64,000 nucleotides of DNA from Metaphire vulgaris (taxonomy: Eukaryota; Annelida; Clitellata; Crassiclitellata; Megascolecidae), in contig CM030833.1 of NCBI GenBank assembly GCA_018105865.1, forward strand, positions 29,967,140 to 30,031,139. The letters are read 5' to 3'. The notes below the pieces were generated by a model. The model was not told the origin of the DNA, searched no databases, and was given only the letters and a program-made list of their open reading frames with translations. Each line of letters starts with the position of its first letter. The stretch's first letter is position 1. Shown here piece after piece: positions 1-12,000 of this stretch. The translations under genes were made by a program, and so were the position numbers.

Positions 1-45
1 ACAATGATCAAGATATTTTATTGAGATAAATCTGTTTTTTATTAG

Positions 46-99
<54 letters not shown>

Positions 100-819
100 T
101 CATTAAGCAGTCAGAATTCGAATAAAATGGTTTGATTACTACTACATATCCATTTGATTTGACATTTTATGGCGATTTTTATTTAAAGCGATATTTATTA
201 AAGAATCAAGACATTTCGTTTCAGTAAAATGTATGCATCATGTTAAGTATCAACCGAGACGTCTGAATCTATTAATGAAGTCCCCGCTTTAATAAAAATT
301 TTTATAAACTAATATTAGGTCCTTTCAGAATGAAACACGAGACCTGCAGTAACGTGACTGCTATAGGCTATTAGATTTGAAAACGCATACATCAATCAAA
401 TTGGCTCATCAATTACCATACATCAAACTTAGAAATAAAGCTGTCAGTGCCAAAATAACTGTAGGTACAGTACAGTACAGTGTCAAGAGCATCAATGCGT
501 TTTGGAAGGAAAAAAACCGCCTCCCGATGTCTGTCACTATCTGACATTGATCATTGTTCTTGTTTCTGGTGTATTTTATCCAGATGTAAGACTTCATGGT
601 CGGCTAAACATTATGAAACAAAGAAGCTAAGGTAGGCTATTGCAAATGTTACACGTGAATAGAATGCAGTTTACCTTAGAGCTCGTTTAATCCGCCAAAG
701 CCTTTATCCAGACCTTCCATTTATACCATTACCTTTCGTTTAACTTGATAGAACATTAGAACAGGTGATTTTATTTGCCGAAAATATAATCGTTTAAAAT
801 TTTTAGAAAAGTTTATCTG

Positions 820-2140
820 AGCACTGGCTTTGATATAAAATCTTGTTTGTTTGAGAAATTGGTTTCGTGCAGAACATTTTTGGATTTTAAACATGAAGAT
901 ACTATAGAATAATAGTATAAACCTGTGTCAAGTTTTTCGGCGGGCCAAATGACATGTCGTCCATGTATATATAAATATATAAATATATATCAATATTATC
1001 TCAATTTTAGAGCGTTCTAAAAATCTGAAGTAAAATGACAAAACATTGGAAGGACTATTACTCATTACATTGTTTACATTGATTTGATTACAGCAATTCA
1101 AGGAGTTTGAAACTAATTACAAACCGTATTTTCTTGTGTGATCTTTAATGCGTCAAATCATTCCGGGATTATCAAATATTCATCTCAATTTTATTCTAGA
1201 AGAACCGAAAGATCAAATGGAAAGCATATGGGATAACTATTGTTAGATGATGGCTATATGCAAAAATTCAGATGTGTGAAGCTGATTAAAACTGACATTT
1301 TATTTTTCACTAGTTTAGCAATGTCTGGTCTTAAATCTGCAGCCAAAGCCTATATTCTGTCAAATTCATTCTAGGGAGTTTGAAATACAAAACGAGCCAT
1401 TTCAAACAACACGATACACAGTCTTTTTAAAATCTATTCTTGTCATATATTGAAAATATATACACGTATATATATTTTTGAGCCATTTGACGAAGAATAG
1501 ATTTTTAAAAAACTGTATATTTGTTGTTTGAAATGGCTGCAGATTTTGACCAGCATTTCAAACTAGTGAAAAATAAGCAATGTCGCGTCTCATCAGAATT
1601 CCATCTACATTGCCATCATTCTAGAACGTTTTTGATCACAATGAAGATGGAGGCAACAGAGTTTGAAATTTTAATTCGTTTCATCACTCCTCTGAATGTT
1701 TGTCATATATAGTTACAAGCTAGGTTTAATCAATCAGTTATTCCATAAGGCTCACCATTTTGTTTTGGCATTTTTACGTTCTAGATTTAAAATTGAGATG
1801 GAATTTTTGATAATAATAATGATTTGACAAGCATTTAAAGATGGGGACACAAGAAAATGGTTTTAATTCATTTCAAACTCCTCAAAAAGTTTTGCATATC
1901 TGGTTTATACTATTACTGTAACAATATCTTCCATAGTATCGCCATGCAGACAGCATTTGGAACGCTCTAAAATTGAGATGGAATATATATATGTATATAT
2001 ATATATATTTGTCACGCCTAAAAAACACAGGATGTACGATTCTACGTCAAAGCAATGTTTAAAATCTAAAAATATTTGTTTTGAAACCAATTTTCAATCG
2101 AAACAAGATTTTACATCAAGCCAATTTCAGATTAAAGTTT
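820..2140. repeat. Large imperfect fold-back (inverted repeat)
   Basis: The inner arms 1396-1442 and 1492-1537 are reverse complements with few mismatches, around a ~50 bp TA-rich loop. The similarity continues outward in the same order. The stretch around 1095-1200 (GGAGTTTGAAA, TTTTCTTGTG, GTCAAATCATT, CATCTCAATTTTA) reappears inverted at about 1785-1885. GAGCGTTC at ~1010 reappears inverted at ~1963. The 840-920 stretch (AAAATCTTGTTT, GATTTTAAACAT, ATAGTATAAACC) reappears inverted at ~1905-2115. The outer limits are approximate. This looks like an aged fold-back transposon or a diverged inverted duplication. Confidence 0.75.
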
Positions 2141-2345
2141 TCATAAAACTTCCTGTATTTTTTGAAGATCAACTTTGAATCGATAGGTTTGTGACGCCAT
2201 CTGGAACCACCGCAGTATCGATTATAGTTGTCATCACATAGGGCTTACTGATATTCTGCCCCCAGTTGGGACCCGTAACATGCTCATAGGTTTAATAACA
2301 AATGGAATTAGATGTTTACCAAAGACGCCAAATCCTAGAGCCTTA

Positions 2346-2408
2346 CCTTAGAAATTAAACTGAATTGAATGGACCTGCCTTAGAAATTAACTGAATTGAA
2401 TGGACCTG
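2346..2408. repeat. Tandem duplication, two ~32 bp units
   Basis: Units 2346-2377 and 2378-2408 are identical except for one missing A. Confidence 0.85.
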
Positions 2409-3076
2409 AACGAATGCTTACACTTGGTGGATGTATCAACAACATCTTCTATAGACGCTATAATTGGTCGAATTATGGTTTATTACATGGTATATCTACC
2501 GTATACACATCCGCTGGACTGAAGATTTCATGAATAAAATATACTAGAAATGAATGATCTCGCGTTTCTATGCTTCGCTAATTTCCAGTATCCGGACCAC
2601 TTGCAATGGTTCATGAATTTGGCCAAACCGACAATATTTACTCTTGTCTTCTCGACCGTTACTGAATTCAAAGCCAAAGAATCGCTTACGAATGACCACC
2701 AGCTTATCTTTTCATCGGTGGACTCCCAATCGATCATTGAACGCTTGATGGCCTTATATACGTTCATTAAATATTGACAAGTCCTCCATTTTCTTTTAAT
2801 TCCCGGTCTTCAATTTTTTCCAAGTCAAGTTAACGACACCTTCACATTCAGATGCATGCAGACTGTCTTGAATTTTTCTTAGAACGATATTACGGTTTGA
2901 CGTTCTTCTGGTCTTACACTGGAGACGAACTGAGCGCTTTACTTCTAGAATTGCAGCAGTAGATATATCTTTAGTTGGTAATTGAAACCAACGTATTCTT
3001 CTCCAAACATTCTGGCATGGATATGCACACAAATTATATTATTTATAAACCATTATATATATATACATGCAATAAT

Positions 3077-3079
<3 letters not shown>

Positions 3080-3125
<46 letters not shown>
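3080..3125. repeat. (AT)n microsatellite
   Basis: Uninterrupted AT dinucleotide run. It directly precedes a CAGTGGCGTAGC motif at ~3139, which resembles the end of the hAT-like elements found elsewhere in the window. A matching second end was not found. Confidence 0.9.
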
Positions 3126-3126
<1 letters not shown>

Positions 3127-3930
3127 TATCTGCGTACACAGTGGCGTAGCAATATGCTCGTGGGCCCTTGGCGAAAAACGGGCAGGGGGTCCTTTCTGCT
3201 ACTCTGACAAGTTTGCGAAAAAGTTGACGACCTTTTTTGCTTGTCAGTATCAAGCCCTCCTTTAGGGGTTGACCGTTTTTGCTCTTCAGTCTTTTAACCT
3301 ATCTAGCCAGCCAATTTACATTTAAACGAAAAAATGCCCCCCCCAATGACGTCCGTACTTTAGCGATCAAACGTAAATTGCAGATGCGGTGATGCAGTCT
3401 TGCACACTGGACCCTATTAGGCTATTAGAGAGTGTAAGATTTGAACGTATAGACCTACATCGAAATTTCTCAAAACATAGGCCTCTAGTTGGATGATAAA
3501 AACATGCAGCTACCAAGACTTCTACGGAATTCTATACAACAGAAAGCAGGAGAATTTAAAAATTATAGCGCTAAATCCTCTTGACAATTAAGCGAAAGCA
3601 TTCAACAATTGTTTTGTTGCCATGAAATTTTAACGTATTTAATTTAGTGACCATAAGGTTGGTTGTCATGACAGTGTTATGAATTCCCGGAGAATGACTG
3701 AAGATTGTACTAATACAGGTAGAATGGTATTTAGGTTCTTTAGGCCTACTAAAGCTGTAAAATGTTTAACATGCTGTTAACTAAAGATTCCTGGCATGTT
3801 GTTACTCGGAGGTAAGGGTTGTAATTTGTAATTTGTGTAATTTGCTGTTATTGCTTTAAATTCGTTTAGGATTTAGATGTTTGTCACGAGGTCAGCGATG
3901 CTGTGAAAATTGTGAATTTACGAGGATAAA

Positions 3931-6920
3931 ATGGAGACGTCTTACAAAATCGATCCAGTTGACGACACAGGCAAGTCGTTTTGGACCGAAATCGATGCGA
4001 AGTTGCCAAAATCGTTCACGCCACTGAATTCGCAATTTGCTGGAGCGTCAATAAAAGAAGCAGTAACTATTACTGATCCCGAGGACCATAGTAAATGTGC
4101 GAAACCAATCAGTCAACTGAGTTCTCAGCTAATGAGTCCGCTTCCCAAGGACCTAAGACGGCCAGAAACGGAACATTGCAAGGTCACGGCTGCGAAACTA
4201 CCAGAAGTTTGTGCACAGCCGAAAATTCTTCTAGAAAAACTGTGTTTCGATACAAACAGGAACCCCACATGCGGAGCAGTAAAGTTGTCTGATATTTTAG
4301 ACAGCCATCGTGAATCTGGACTAGAAAATGGAGATTTGAAACATAGGGGCGACAAGGGTGCTTCTGAATGTGGTGAGGTGGTCTGTTTGAAGAGAAAATC
4401 GCCATCTTCGGTAACGAACAAGAAGAAACCGTACAGATCTGTCGCCAGGAGTGAAATGATTGCGAGCGAGAACAGTGCAGTGAAGTCGCTTGATAATACA
4501 AGTTCGTGTTCGCAAAATGTCATTGAAAGATCTCACGAAGAAGCACGCTTGACTATTGATAAAATGAACGGTGAAGACCAGAGGATGAACGAATATGCTT
4601 TGCATCAACCAAAATCGTACACGAATCAGACGAACAAGGACACTTTGGATAATGTTCCCGAGTTGTATTCTAATAACTGTTCAACGCCCAGCGCTGTTCA
4701 CGCTTCGCGTTTCGCGGTGAAGAACGTCGAATTCCGTGCCGCCGTGAACAACGATTCTAGCAATAATGATCAAGACGTCGACCGTCACGACACAGCTCAA
4801 TACTCGCGCCCCAGAAGTCGCCACGTCATGACACCCTCCGGCTACTTTAATGTTTCCGATGTGCCTTCGAGTAACAACGGCGACAGCGATGAGACGCAAC
4901 CCGAACAAAACGTCAACAGCAATCGAAGTCTAAAGTTGACATTCTCGAGAATTTATGAGGCGCCTTCGTTGCAAAGTGATGGCGTTCACCGTCAGTCGAA
5001 TTCCGTCATCAAAACATCTGTTACGGTGCCAGGAAGTGACAAACGGGGCCTTGTGGCGGCGGCGGCGGCGGCGGCTAGACTTACACCGGCAAGGAGCCTG
5101 ACGAAACTCCAGCAGCGTGCTCAGTTTGTCCGAAAGTCGCGTAGACCGTGTCTGAAGCAGCGATTCGTGCGATCCGATTCGACGGATAATAGATTGTTCA
5201 AGGGCGAGAAGGCGCGTTGCAATGCAGGGGCGCAGTTTAACGGAGAAGAACTTCACGCAAATCGACAAGACGATCAAGGCAGAAGTTTACCACCAAAGAA
5301 GTCACGCTTGTCGCCGGAAAATGAGACATTATTTTCTCCGATTGAACCAACATCGAAAGGCGGCGAGTGATGGTTTGAACTTGCCCTACGATCAGAGGTC
5401 TCACGCAGAGGGGCACGCCTTCAGTCGGCAGCAGCAGCAGCAGCAGCGAGAGATGCCCAAGACCCTCGACGAATTCCGAGATATCGTCGATAGGCCCAGA
5501 CCACCGTCCGCCGCCTTTGTCTTCAAGGCGAAGCCGCGTGAGGTTGCTGCGAAGACCGACAGCGTCTGTCGGTCGATCAGCGATGCGATATCCGACTGGG
5601 ATGCTGCTGCTGCTGCTGGCGCCCGCAGCGTCCTCGGTGCCTCTAAGGACGACGAAAGGATTACGTCGACCGTTAACCATTCAAACGCCGAAACGCACCC
5701 AGCGATCGCCAATAAACGAAAGAACATATTCGAGAAATTTCGGTCTCCGATCGAAGCCCAGGAAGTGGCGAGCGGAACAGCGGAAGGTTCGAGGCCGCTC
5801 GGCCGGTCCAAAGAGGCGAAAACTGCCGATAAACAGCAGACGGCGGTGCAGGAGCCTCAGAAGGACACCGTCCCCGGTGCTGCTCCGGCGGTCGGCTGTT
5901 CGAAGGACCCCAAGGACATCAAGGAGCTGTTCGTCGACTTCGACAGCGACAGCACCGAATACTGCAAGTACGAGGACCTCGCCCAGTTCTTCGATAATTC
6001 CGCCACCAACGGCGGACAGATCGGCGGACTTGTCGGACGGTCTGGAAGCTTCTACCAGGGTTTCTCTCCCTTCAATCTACCGAGCGATTCCGACGACAAC
6101 CTAGTCGTCGATGAATCATCGGTCGACATTCAACCGATTGCGACGGAAGAGAGCGACGAAGCGGCGGCGGCGACGGCGAAGAAGAAGACGACACGACCGG
6201 CGGAAGAACAAGAACAAGAACCGGAAGCAGATCATCAGCTGAAGAAGCTACGTTGCACCGCCTACAGGAACTACGCGAGGATGCAGAGGAAAAGAGGAGG
6301 AGGAGGAGGAGGAGGGAGCGTCGTGCAGAAATCGAGGGACAGAAACCCACCGGAAACCGCCTCCAGTTCGCCGGTTGAGGAACGTACGACATTCAAACTA
6401 CCCGAGAGTCCTCCGGTTTGTAGAAAGCGAAAAGTAAATTCGCCGAAAAAGTCGACGATAAACACGATCAAGGCGATAAAGAGGAAAAAGATTGCGCTGA
6501 ACAAGAACAGTAAGTCGTGCAGCGCTGCAGGTCCGGCTACGAGCGCTGCTTCGGCGGAAGACAAAGACACGGACAGAGACAAAGACACGGACAAAGACAA
6601 AGACACGGACAACGTATCTCCGTTTTCCCAGAAGCCAGTTCGACTCTCGAAGGAGTTCATCACGCGGTCGAAGGCTCGGACGAGACGACTCGACAGCGGA
6701 AAACCGATTAAGTACGGACGGAGAAAAGGAACCGCTGCTGCTGCCAAGACCCAACGACCGATAGTGGCAGACGATGGCGTCCGGAAATCCGCCGAGGATC
6801 CGGAAATTCGTCCCGTAGTCGACGGGAACAGCGGGGCCGCGTCTGCAGTCGCCAACAAGCCTCGCAAGAAAGGAACAACACGCGGACAAGTGAAGAAAGC
6901 GAATAGTGAGACTGGAACAA
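3931..6920 (+). CDS. Large exon of an unrecognised disordered nuclear-type protein (contains one frame break)
   Basis: A ~3 kb GC-rich open region starts with ATG (METSYKIDPVDDTGKSF) and reads in one frame to a TGA at 5368-5370. Coding character then continues in the +1 frame (REMPKTLDEFRDIVDR...) to 6920. The end CAA|GTGAGTC is a near-perfect splice donor and leaves phase 1, matching the next exon. The product is hydrophilic and low in complexity: an alanine run (5053-5076), a glutamine run from CAG repeats (5430-5447), acidic segments (DFDSDSTEY, PSDSDDNLVVDES), a glycine run (~6296-6317), basic clusters such as KRKKIALNK, and a DKDTD repeat (~6560-6610). Basic clusters suggest a nuclear location. 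No catalytic domain is visible and I do not recognise the family. The break at ~5367 could be a sequence error, a real mutation, or a 58-nt intron (5367-5424) whose removal restores the frame. Confidence 0.7.
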
Positions 6921-7238
6921 GTGAGTCTTAAAATAGCGTCACTGCTTTAGAACATAGTTACTGAACTATAATATGTCGTTGCATCAAATATGAAATAATC
7001 GTCAGTCTAAGTGAACCTCTAACTGCATGCATCTAAGCTTTGATGGAGAATCTACGAACAAATGGGATTTGCCGCATTGCTATTATCATTATATTATTAT
7101 ATTATTATTATTATTGCTATTATCACTATATTATTATTATTGCTATTATCATTATATTGCCATTATTGTAATTAATACCAGTATTAATAATAATTACTAT
7201 TAGTGGTGATGGTGTCAATATTTTTGTTCTAGTATTAA

Positions 7239-7239
<1 letters not shown>

Positions 7240-7272
<33 letters not shown>

Positions 7273-7320
7273 GCTGCCACCACCACCACTACTACTTCTA
7301 CTTCTAATACTACTACTACT
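7240..7320. repeat. (TAC)n-type trinucleotide repeat
   Basis: Imperfect TAC/CTA repeats follow a (TTA)n-rich stretch from ~7080 within the intron after 6920. They abut a transposon remnant. Confidence 0.8.
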
Positions 7321-7328
7321 GCCATCAC

Positions 7329-7560
7329 CAGGGCCGCCGAGAGAGGGATCGGGGGCAACTGCACAGGGGCCCGGCGGTCTGGGGTGGGGGCGGGCCCTTG
7401 ATGAATACGTATAATTAACAATAATTAATATGAATAATAACACTAAAGTAGAGTTGGCCCGACGAGCAAAGGGGGGGCGGCGTGAAAAGGCTGACAAGCA
7501 AAAAATGTCGTCAAGAAATTTTATTCTGCACAGGGCCCGGAATTTCTCTCGGCGGGCCTG
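7329..7560. mobile_element. hAT-like MITE in intron
   Basis: The ends are inverted repeats: CAGGGCCGCCGAGAGAG at the left, and a right end whose reverse complement reads CAGGCCCGCCGAGAGAAA. Flanking 8-mers are GCCATCAC (7321-7328) and ACCATCAC (7561-7568), a 7/8 target duplication. CAG-type ends and an 8-bp duplication are the hAT superfamily signature. At 232 bp it has no coding capacity and must be mobilised in trans. Confidence 0.75.
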
Positions 7561-7794
7561 ACCATCACCACAACCGCCTCTACTGTTGTCATTGCTGGTG
7601 TTACTGCAACTTTTGTGGCAATGATAGTACCGACAGTTGTATCAATGTTACTGCTGTGTCCGTTATTATTGTTACGTTGTCCTTATTATTGTTCATATGT
7701 TTAGTATTTTTGAAACTGTTCATTATTTGTATTACTTGTAAGACTAAACAATTGCTGACGCCAGTTGGTCATTCGCTTTGATGAAATCTGTCAG

Positions 7795-8261
7795 TGAAGA
7801 AACAGGGAAAGCCTGGAAAGACGAAGGTCGCAGTCGTCAAGGTCGGTTCCGAGTCGGAGGCCTCCAGCAGCGAGCCGCCGAAGATCGACATACTCAGCCG
7901 GGAGCTGGGTCCGCGGTACAACTGGCTGGAGCAGAAGATCCAGGCGATGCAGCGCAGCAACTCGACGGACGAGACTTCGGATCTGGTCAAATGTCACGTC
8001 GAGAAGATCCTGTCCGCCGCCGCGGTTGGAACAGGAAAACGCGGCGCGGCAAGAAGATCCGCTTCGGACGAGGACAGGCGAGGACCGAAGCCGCCGAAGC
8101 GTCCGAACCAGGCGTCGAGGTCTTCCGGTCCTCCCAGTCACGTCACTTCCGGCGACTGCTTGACGACGGCTGCCGAAAACAATCAATCAACGACCAGCGA
8201 AGATGCCGACAACGTCTCCAAGTACGAAACGAAATATGTTAACGTTAAGACGGTGCAGTAG
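7795..8261 (+). CDS. Second exon of the unrecognised disordered protein
   Basis: The exon begins after the acceptor TCTGTCAG and joins exon 3931-6920 in phase (A|TG gives Met, then KKQGKPGKTKVAVVKV). It is GC-rich with coding-like codon use: EPPKIDILSREL, GPRYNWLEQKIQAMQRSN, then basic/serine-rich sequence. In frame it ends at TAG 8259-8261, followed by an AATAAA at 8432-8437, which would close the gene. Alternatively a donor AA|GTACGA after 8221 leaves phase 2, exactly what the exon starting at 9078 needs. In that case the stop is not used and everything to 17040 is one gene. The sequence alone does not decide. Confidence 0.65.
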
Positions 8262-8464
8262 GCCTATGCATGACAGTAACACTGCAATGTAACAGTTGCT
8301 TCGTTATTGTATTGCATTGTATTGAACTGGACAACTTATATAGCGCCGTAGCATAGCGAAGGTCAAAGCCAAAGATGCCGACAACGTTGACAAGTCAACG
8401 AGGAGCGAAAGATGTTGATCTTCAAAATTATAATAAAAATCATTATTGTTTTTATGATTATAAC

Positions 8465-8510
8465 TAGTAGTAGTAGTAGTAGTAGTAGTGTCTAGTAGTA
8501 GTAGTAGTTT

Positions 8511-8555
<45 letters not shown>

Positions 8556-8668
8556 CAGTAGCAGCAGCAGTAGCAGCAGTAGCAGCAGTAGTAGTAGCAG
8601 GTAGTAGTAGTAGTAGCAGTAGCAGCAGTAGCAGCAGTAGCAGCAGCAGCAGCAGGCCCAGTAGTAGT

Positions 8669-8706
<38 letters not shown>

Positions 8707-8719
8707 TAGTAGCAGTAGC

Positions 8720-8756
<37 letters not shown>

Positions 8757-8775
8757 ATAGTAGTAGTAGTAGTAG
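8465..8775. repeat. (TAG)n/(CAG)n trinucleotide array, ~310 bp
   Basis: Long array of TAG units interrupted by CAG blocks, lying between the two halves of the unrecognised gene(s). Confidence 0.95.
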
Positions 8776-9077
8776 AAGTAGACAATTTATGTAGCGCCGT
8801 AACAAATAAGCTGAGACATCACTGAGACATCACTGTGACGCTATCAAAGCAGACGATAGTAAGAAATAAAAGATATTTAGACGCTGTGTTAAAAACTTCC
8901 GTTGATAATTTCAATAATCAAACATACAATATCCCATATTTTTATTCTTAGTTCATTAATACACGTGTCAGGACAAATTATAATATTTATTTATTTATTT
9001 ATTATTATTATTATAAATTAGTTTTGCCTTAAAATATAAGAGTGTTTAGGGTGGATTTGGGTGTTTTTTGCTTGTAG

Positions 9078-12000
9078 TCATCGGGATATACGCATTGGTT
9101 TCGTGCATAATCCATCTTCGACTGGGGTTGATATGAGAGGTACGTTGCAGCCGATGAGCTCTTCGGAGACCCTAGAAGCGACCAGGGCGAGACCCTCGTC
9201 GGCGGAGTCAGCCCCCTCTGCGTTGGAAATCTTACCACCGGAAAACCGGATCTGTGATCTCGAATACGCTGCTGTGGCGGCGTCCTCCGCGAAGCCAGCG
9301 ACCAGAGGAACCGACCCCCCCGTTGAGTTCGAGGCCCGGTCGGAACCGTCGCGCCTTCCGCCGTCCAAGTCGGCTGCGGCGTCCCATAGGCGGACGCCGA
9401 GGTTCTGGCGAAACTGCGGCGCCCCCCTTACAGAAGAAGAATTGGGCGCCGCCGACGACGACGACGACGAGCGCTCCAGAAATCTGGGCGCGAGCCTTGA
9501 ACGATCTCTTTCGCTGACAAATCTCGATGATCCTGAATCTGACCAAAGCGTAGATCCGTCGAAGGAAACGCGCGCAGATGGACAATACTACAGGAACGCC
9601 CTGTTGTCGGAGTCATACATCGATTGCCCTTTGCCCTTTGACCTGCGGCTTCCAACCGCCCGCTGTCACGCCGGATCCAGTGACAGAGATGCGCTGCATT
9701 CCGCTGAGATGTCTTCTTCTTCTTATTCTTCTTCTTCTTCCAAAGGCGGTTCGACGAACGTGTTGCCTCTACAGTTGACGATCTCACCGCGTGGCAGAAG
9801 CGCCTCTAATGACGGTCTGGCATCGCGGCGGACTTCACTCGACAGTGTATCGGAGGCAAATGACAAGCAGTCGACGAGGATGCCGGCGAGCGAGTCGAAC
9901 GATTTAAGCAACGCAAACCGGAGTGCAATCGTCATCGATCTGACAGCGGAGTCCGAGCCAGCGCCGCCGCCGGGCCCCCAGCCCAGGACCCTGCAGCGGC
10001 GGTTGCGAAGGAGGAAGAGAGACCGGAGCAGCGCCCTGGATCCAACGCAACGCCCATCCTCAGCTCCATCAAGAACGAGTACAAACGGCGCCTGGAGATG
10101 TACGAGCGACTGAGCAAGGTTTCGAAGATCAAAGACCAAGAGATCGCGATACTGGAAAGCGAGCGAAAACGGGTCAAAAGCGAACTGGAATATCTGAAGA
10201 ACATCTTTCTCAAGGCTTCCTCCGGCCATCCACATGCCACGGACAATCGCCTCGACTTCGGAGGTCCCATCTCCGACGATGTATCGGTCCCTGGTCGGCC
10301 CTTCAGCGACGCCTACGACTTGAGGAAGGCCACGGAGGCGCACAGCAGGGAGTCGACGGTGAGCCTGCTGGCAAGTCAGATGCCTCCAGAGGCCCATTCG
10401 GCGAAGACGGATCTGAACATGTACACCTATCTGAAATGTCGCTACGAGCGAGAAAGATCGGCGCTGAGCATAACGGAGCGATCCGAGAGCGAGGCCAATG
10501 TCCCTGGTGGTCCGCCCAGGAACCATGCCGACGGGACAGAACTGTCGTCGTCGTTTACTCAGGTTCCCGCTTCATCCACGAGAGTTGCTTTCCGGCAACC
10601 AGCGAGACCGCCGTTCGCCCAGCGTGACCCATTGACCCACTGCGGTTCGAACGATGCGGCGTGGAACGGCAGTGACGGCAGCAGTCCAGCCCAGACCCAG
10701 ATTCATCTCGAGGTACCACCACCGCCGCTGATCAACGATCGAACAAGCCTCAAGGCAGACGCAAGAAGGACACTGGAACCACATCGAAGGGATGATCCGG
10801 GGCAAGATCTCTACCTTAACCACGAACCGCTGAAGCTGCTCGGACCATCGCCTCCTGGAAACAGCTTTTCCACGGCACAGACGCAGTCGAAAACAGATTC
10901 TGTGTCACGTGATCAGCCGCAAGTTCAACAGAGGTCAACCGAAGGTAGTCGCGAAAGATGCGATGGTAGCAGTGTCCAGAGAAACGAATATCTGCCCGCA
11001 TTGGATCAGCCCAGTGCCTTGACGGTGTCTCGTACCACTGGATCTGACGACAGGATGAGAGAAGCAGGCGCGTTTGGACATCAGACTGAATGCGAAGCGG
11101 TCGATCTTTCTGGCGGAAGAAATGGCCGCCGAACTGAAAAGGAAAGATCAACTTATCTCTCGCCGTCCATCGAAGTCCTAAACCCAGGAGATACTCTGCC
11201 CCGCCTGACTGACAACGACAGTGTGATGACGTCTTCAGATAGGCCACCACCTGTTGCCGAATATGTCAACGCGGAAGTGCCACTTGCTCTGAACCTGAAA
11301 TCGGTTTCCAGAGCAGACGACAGCGTACATCCCGGCAACAGGGCGAGGCTCGATGCAGGTTCGGATACTTCGAGTATCCAGAAGCCAGTCGGCGAATGCT
11401 TTCTGGATTTCTATGACTCCGGAAACAGAACAATGAAGACGACCGAGGGTTTGAACGAGGCTTTAGGCGGCTGTGGCTCCAAGCTGGTCATCCAGATTGA
11501 CGGAACGGGGAAGGGATTGACCGAAGACAGTTCCACCGGATCTGTCAGTTATCAGAAATCCTTGTATCGATTTAGAGGAGAGAGAGAAAAGAAGCTGGTA
11601 GAATCGGAGGTGGATAGGTCGACCATGACCCAATCGAGTTCACCTGTCGAAGGTTTCAGAAGAACGACGCCGAATGAGCAGATTCCGGTGTCGAACCAGG
11701 GACGACTGCTGCAGCAGACAAGCAGTGGAACCGTAGTAAATTCCATTGAAATCGATGCACGCGGTCACTCGGTGAGACAATCCGTTGCCGAAATCACTCC
11801 ACAGGAACAGCGGGTGTCACGTGGTAAAACCGCAGAGGTGTCCGTGACGCCTACTGCACCCTATTCCGGCGTACGTGTGTCAGGACCCAGTGATAAGGGC
11901 GAGGCCCCGGGTCCAGTTGCGAAGAGATGGATGGCAAAACCGCAGATGGAACTGATCCGACCGCCGTATGCAGACGAGAAGGGCATCAGCTCCAACCTCC

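Larger units (their letters stand above)
1..3930. other. Gene-poor AT-rich region
   Basis: No coding exon could be supported here. It contains TA microsatellites (52-94, 3080-3125), a large imperfect inverted repeat, a short tandem duplication, and the upstream flank of the first gene. Two weak overlapping open frames on opposite strands at 2528-2777 and a minus frame at 2796-3032 are not recognisable as a protein family. Confidence 0.6.

Noticed and set aside
2528..3032. Open frames on both strands upstream of the giant gene
   Set aside because: Short, overlapping on opposite strands, AT-rich, no recognisable family and no clear splice sites.
5517..6867. Long alternative frames on both strands inside the first giant exon
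   Set aside because: Shadow frames of GC-rich coding sequence; Arg/Ser/Pro-rich with no domain.
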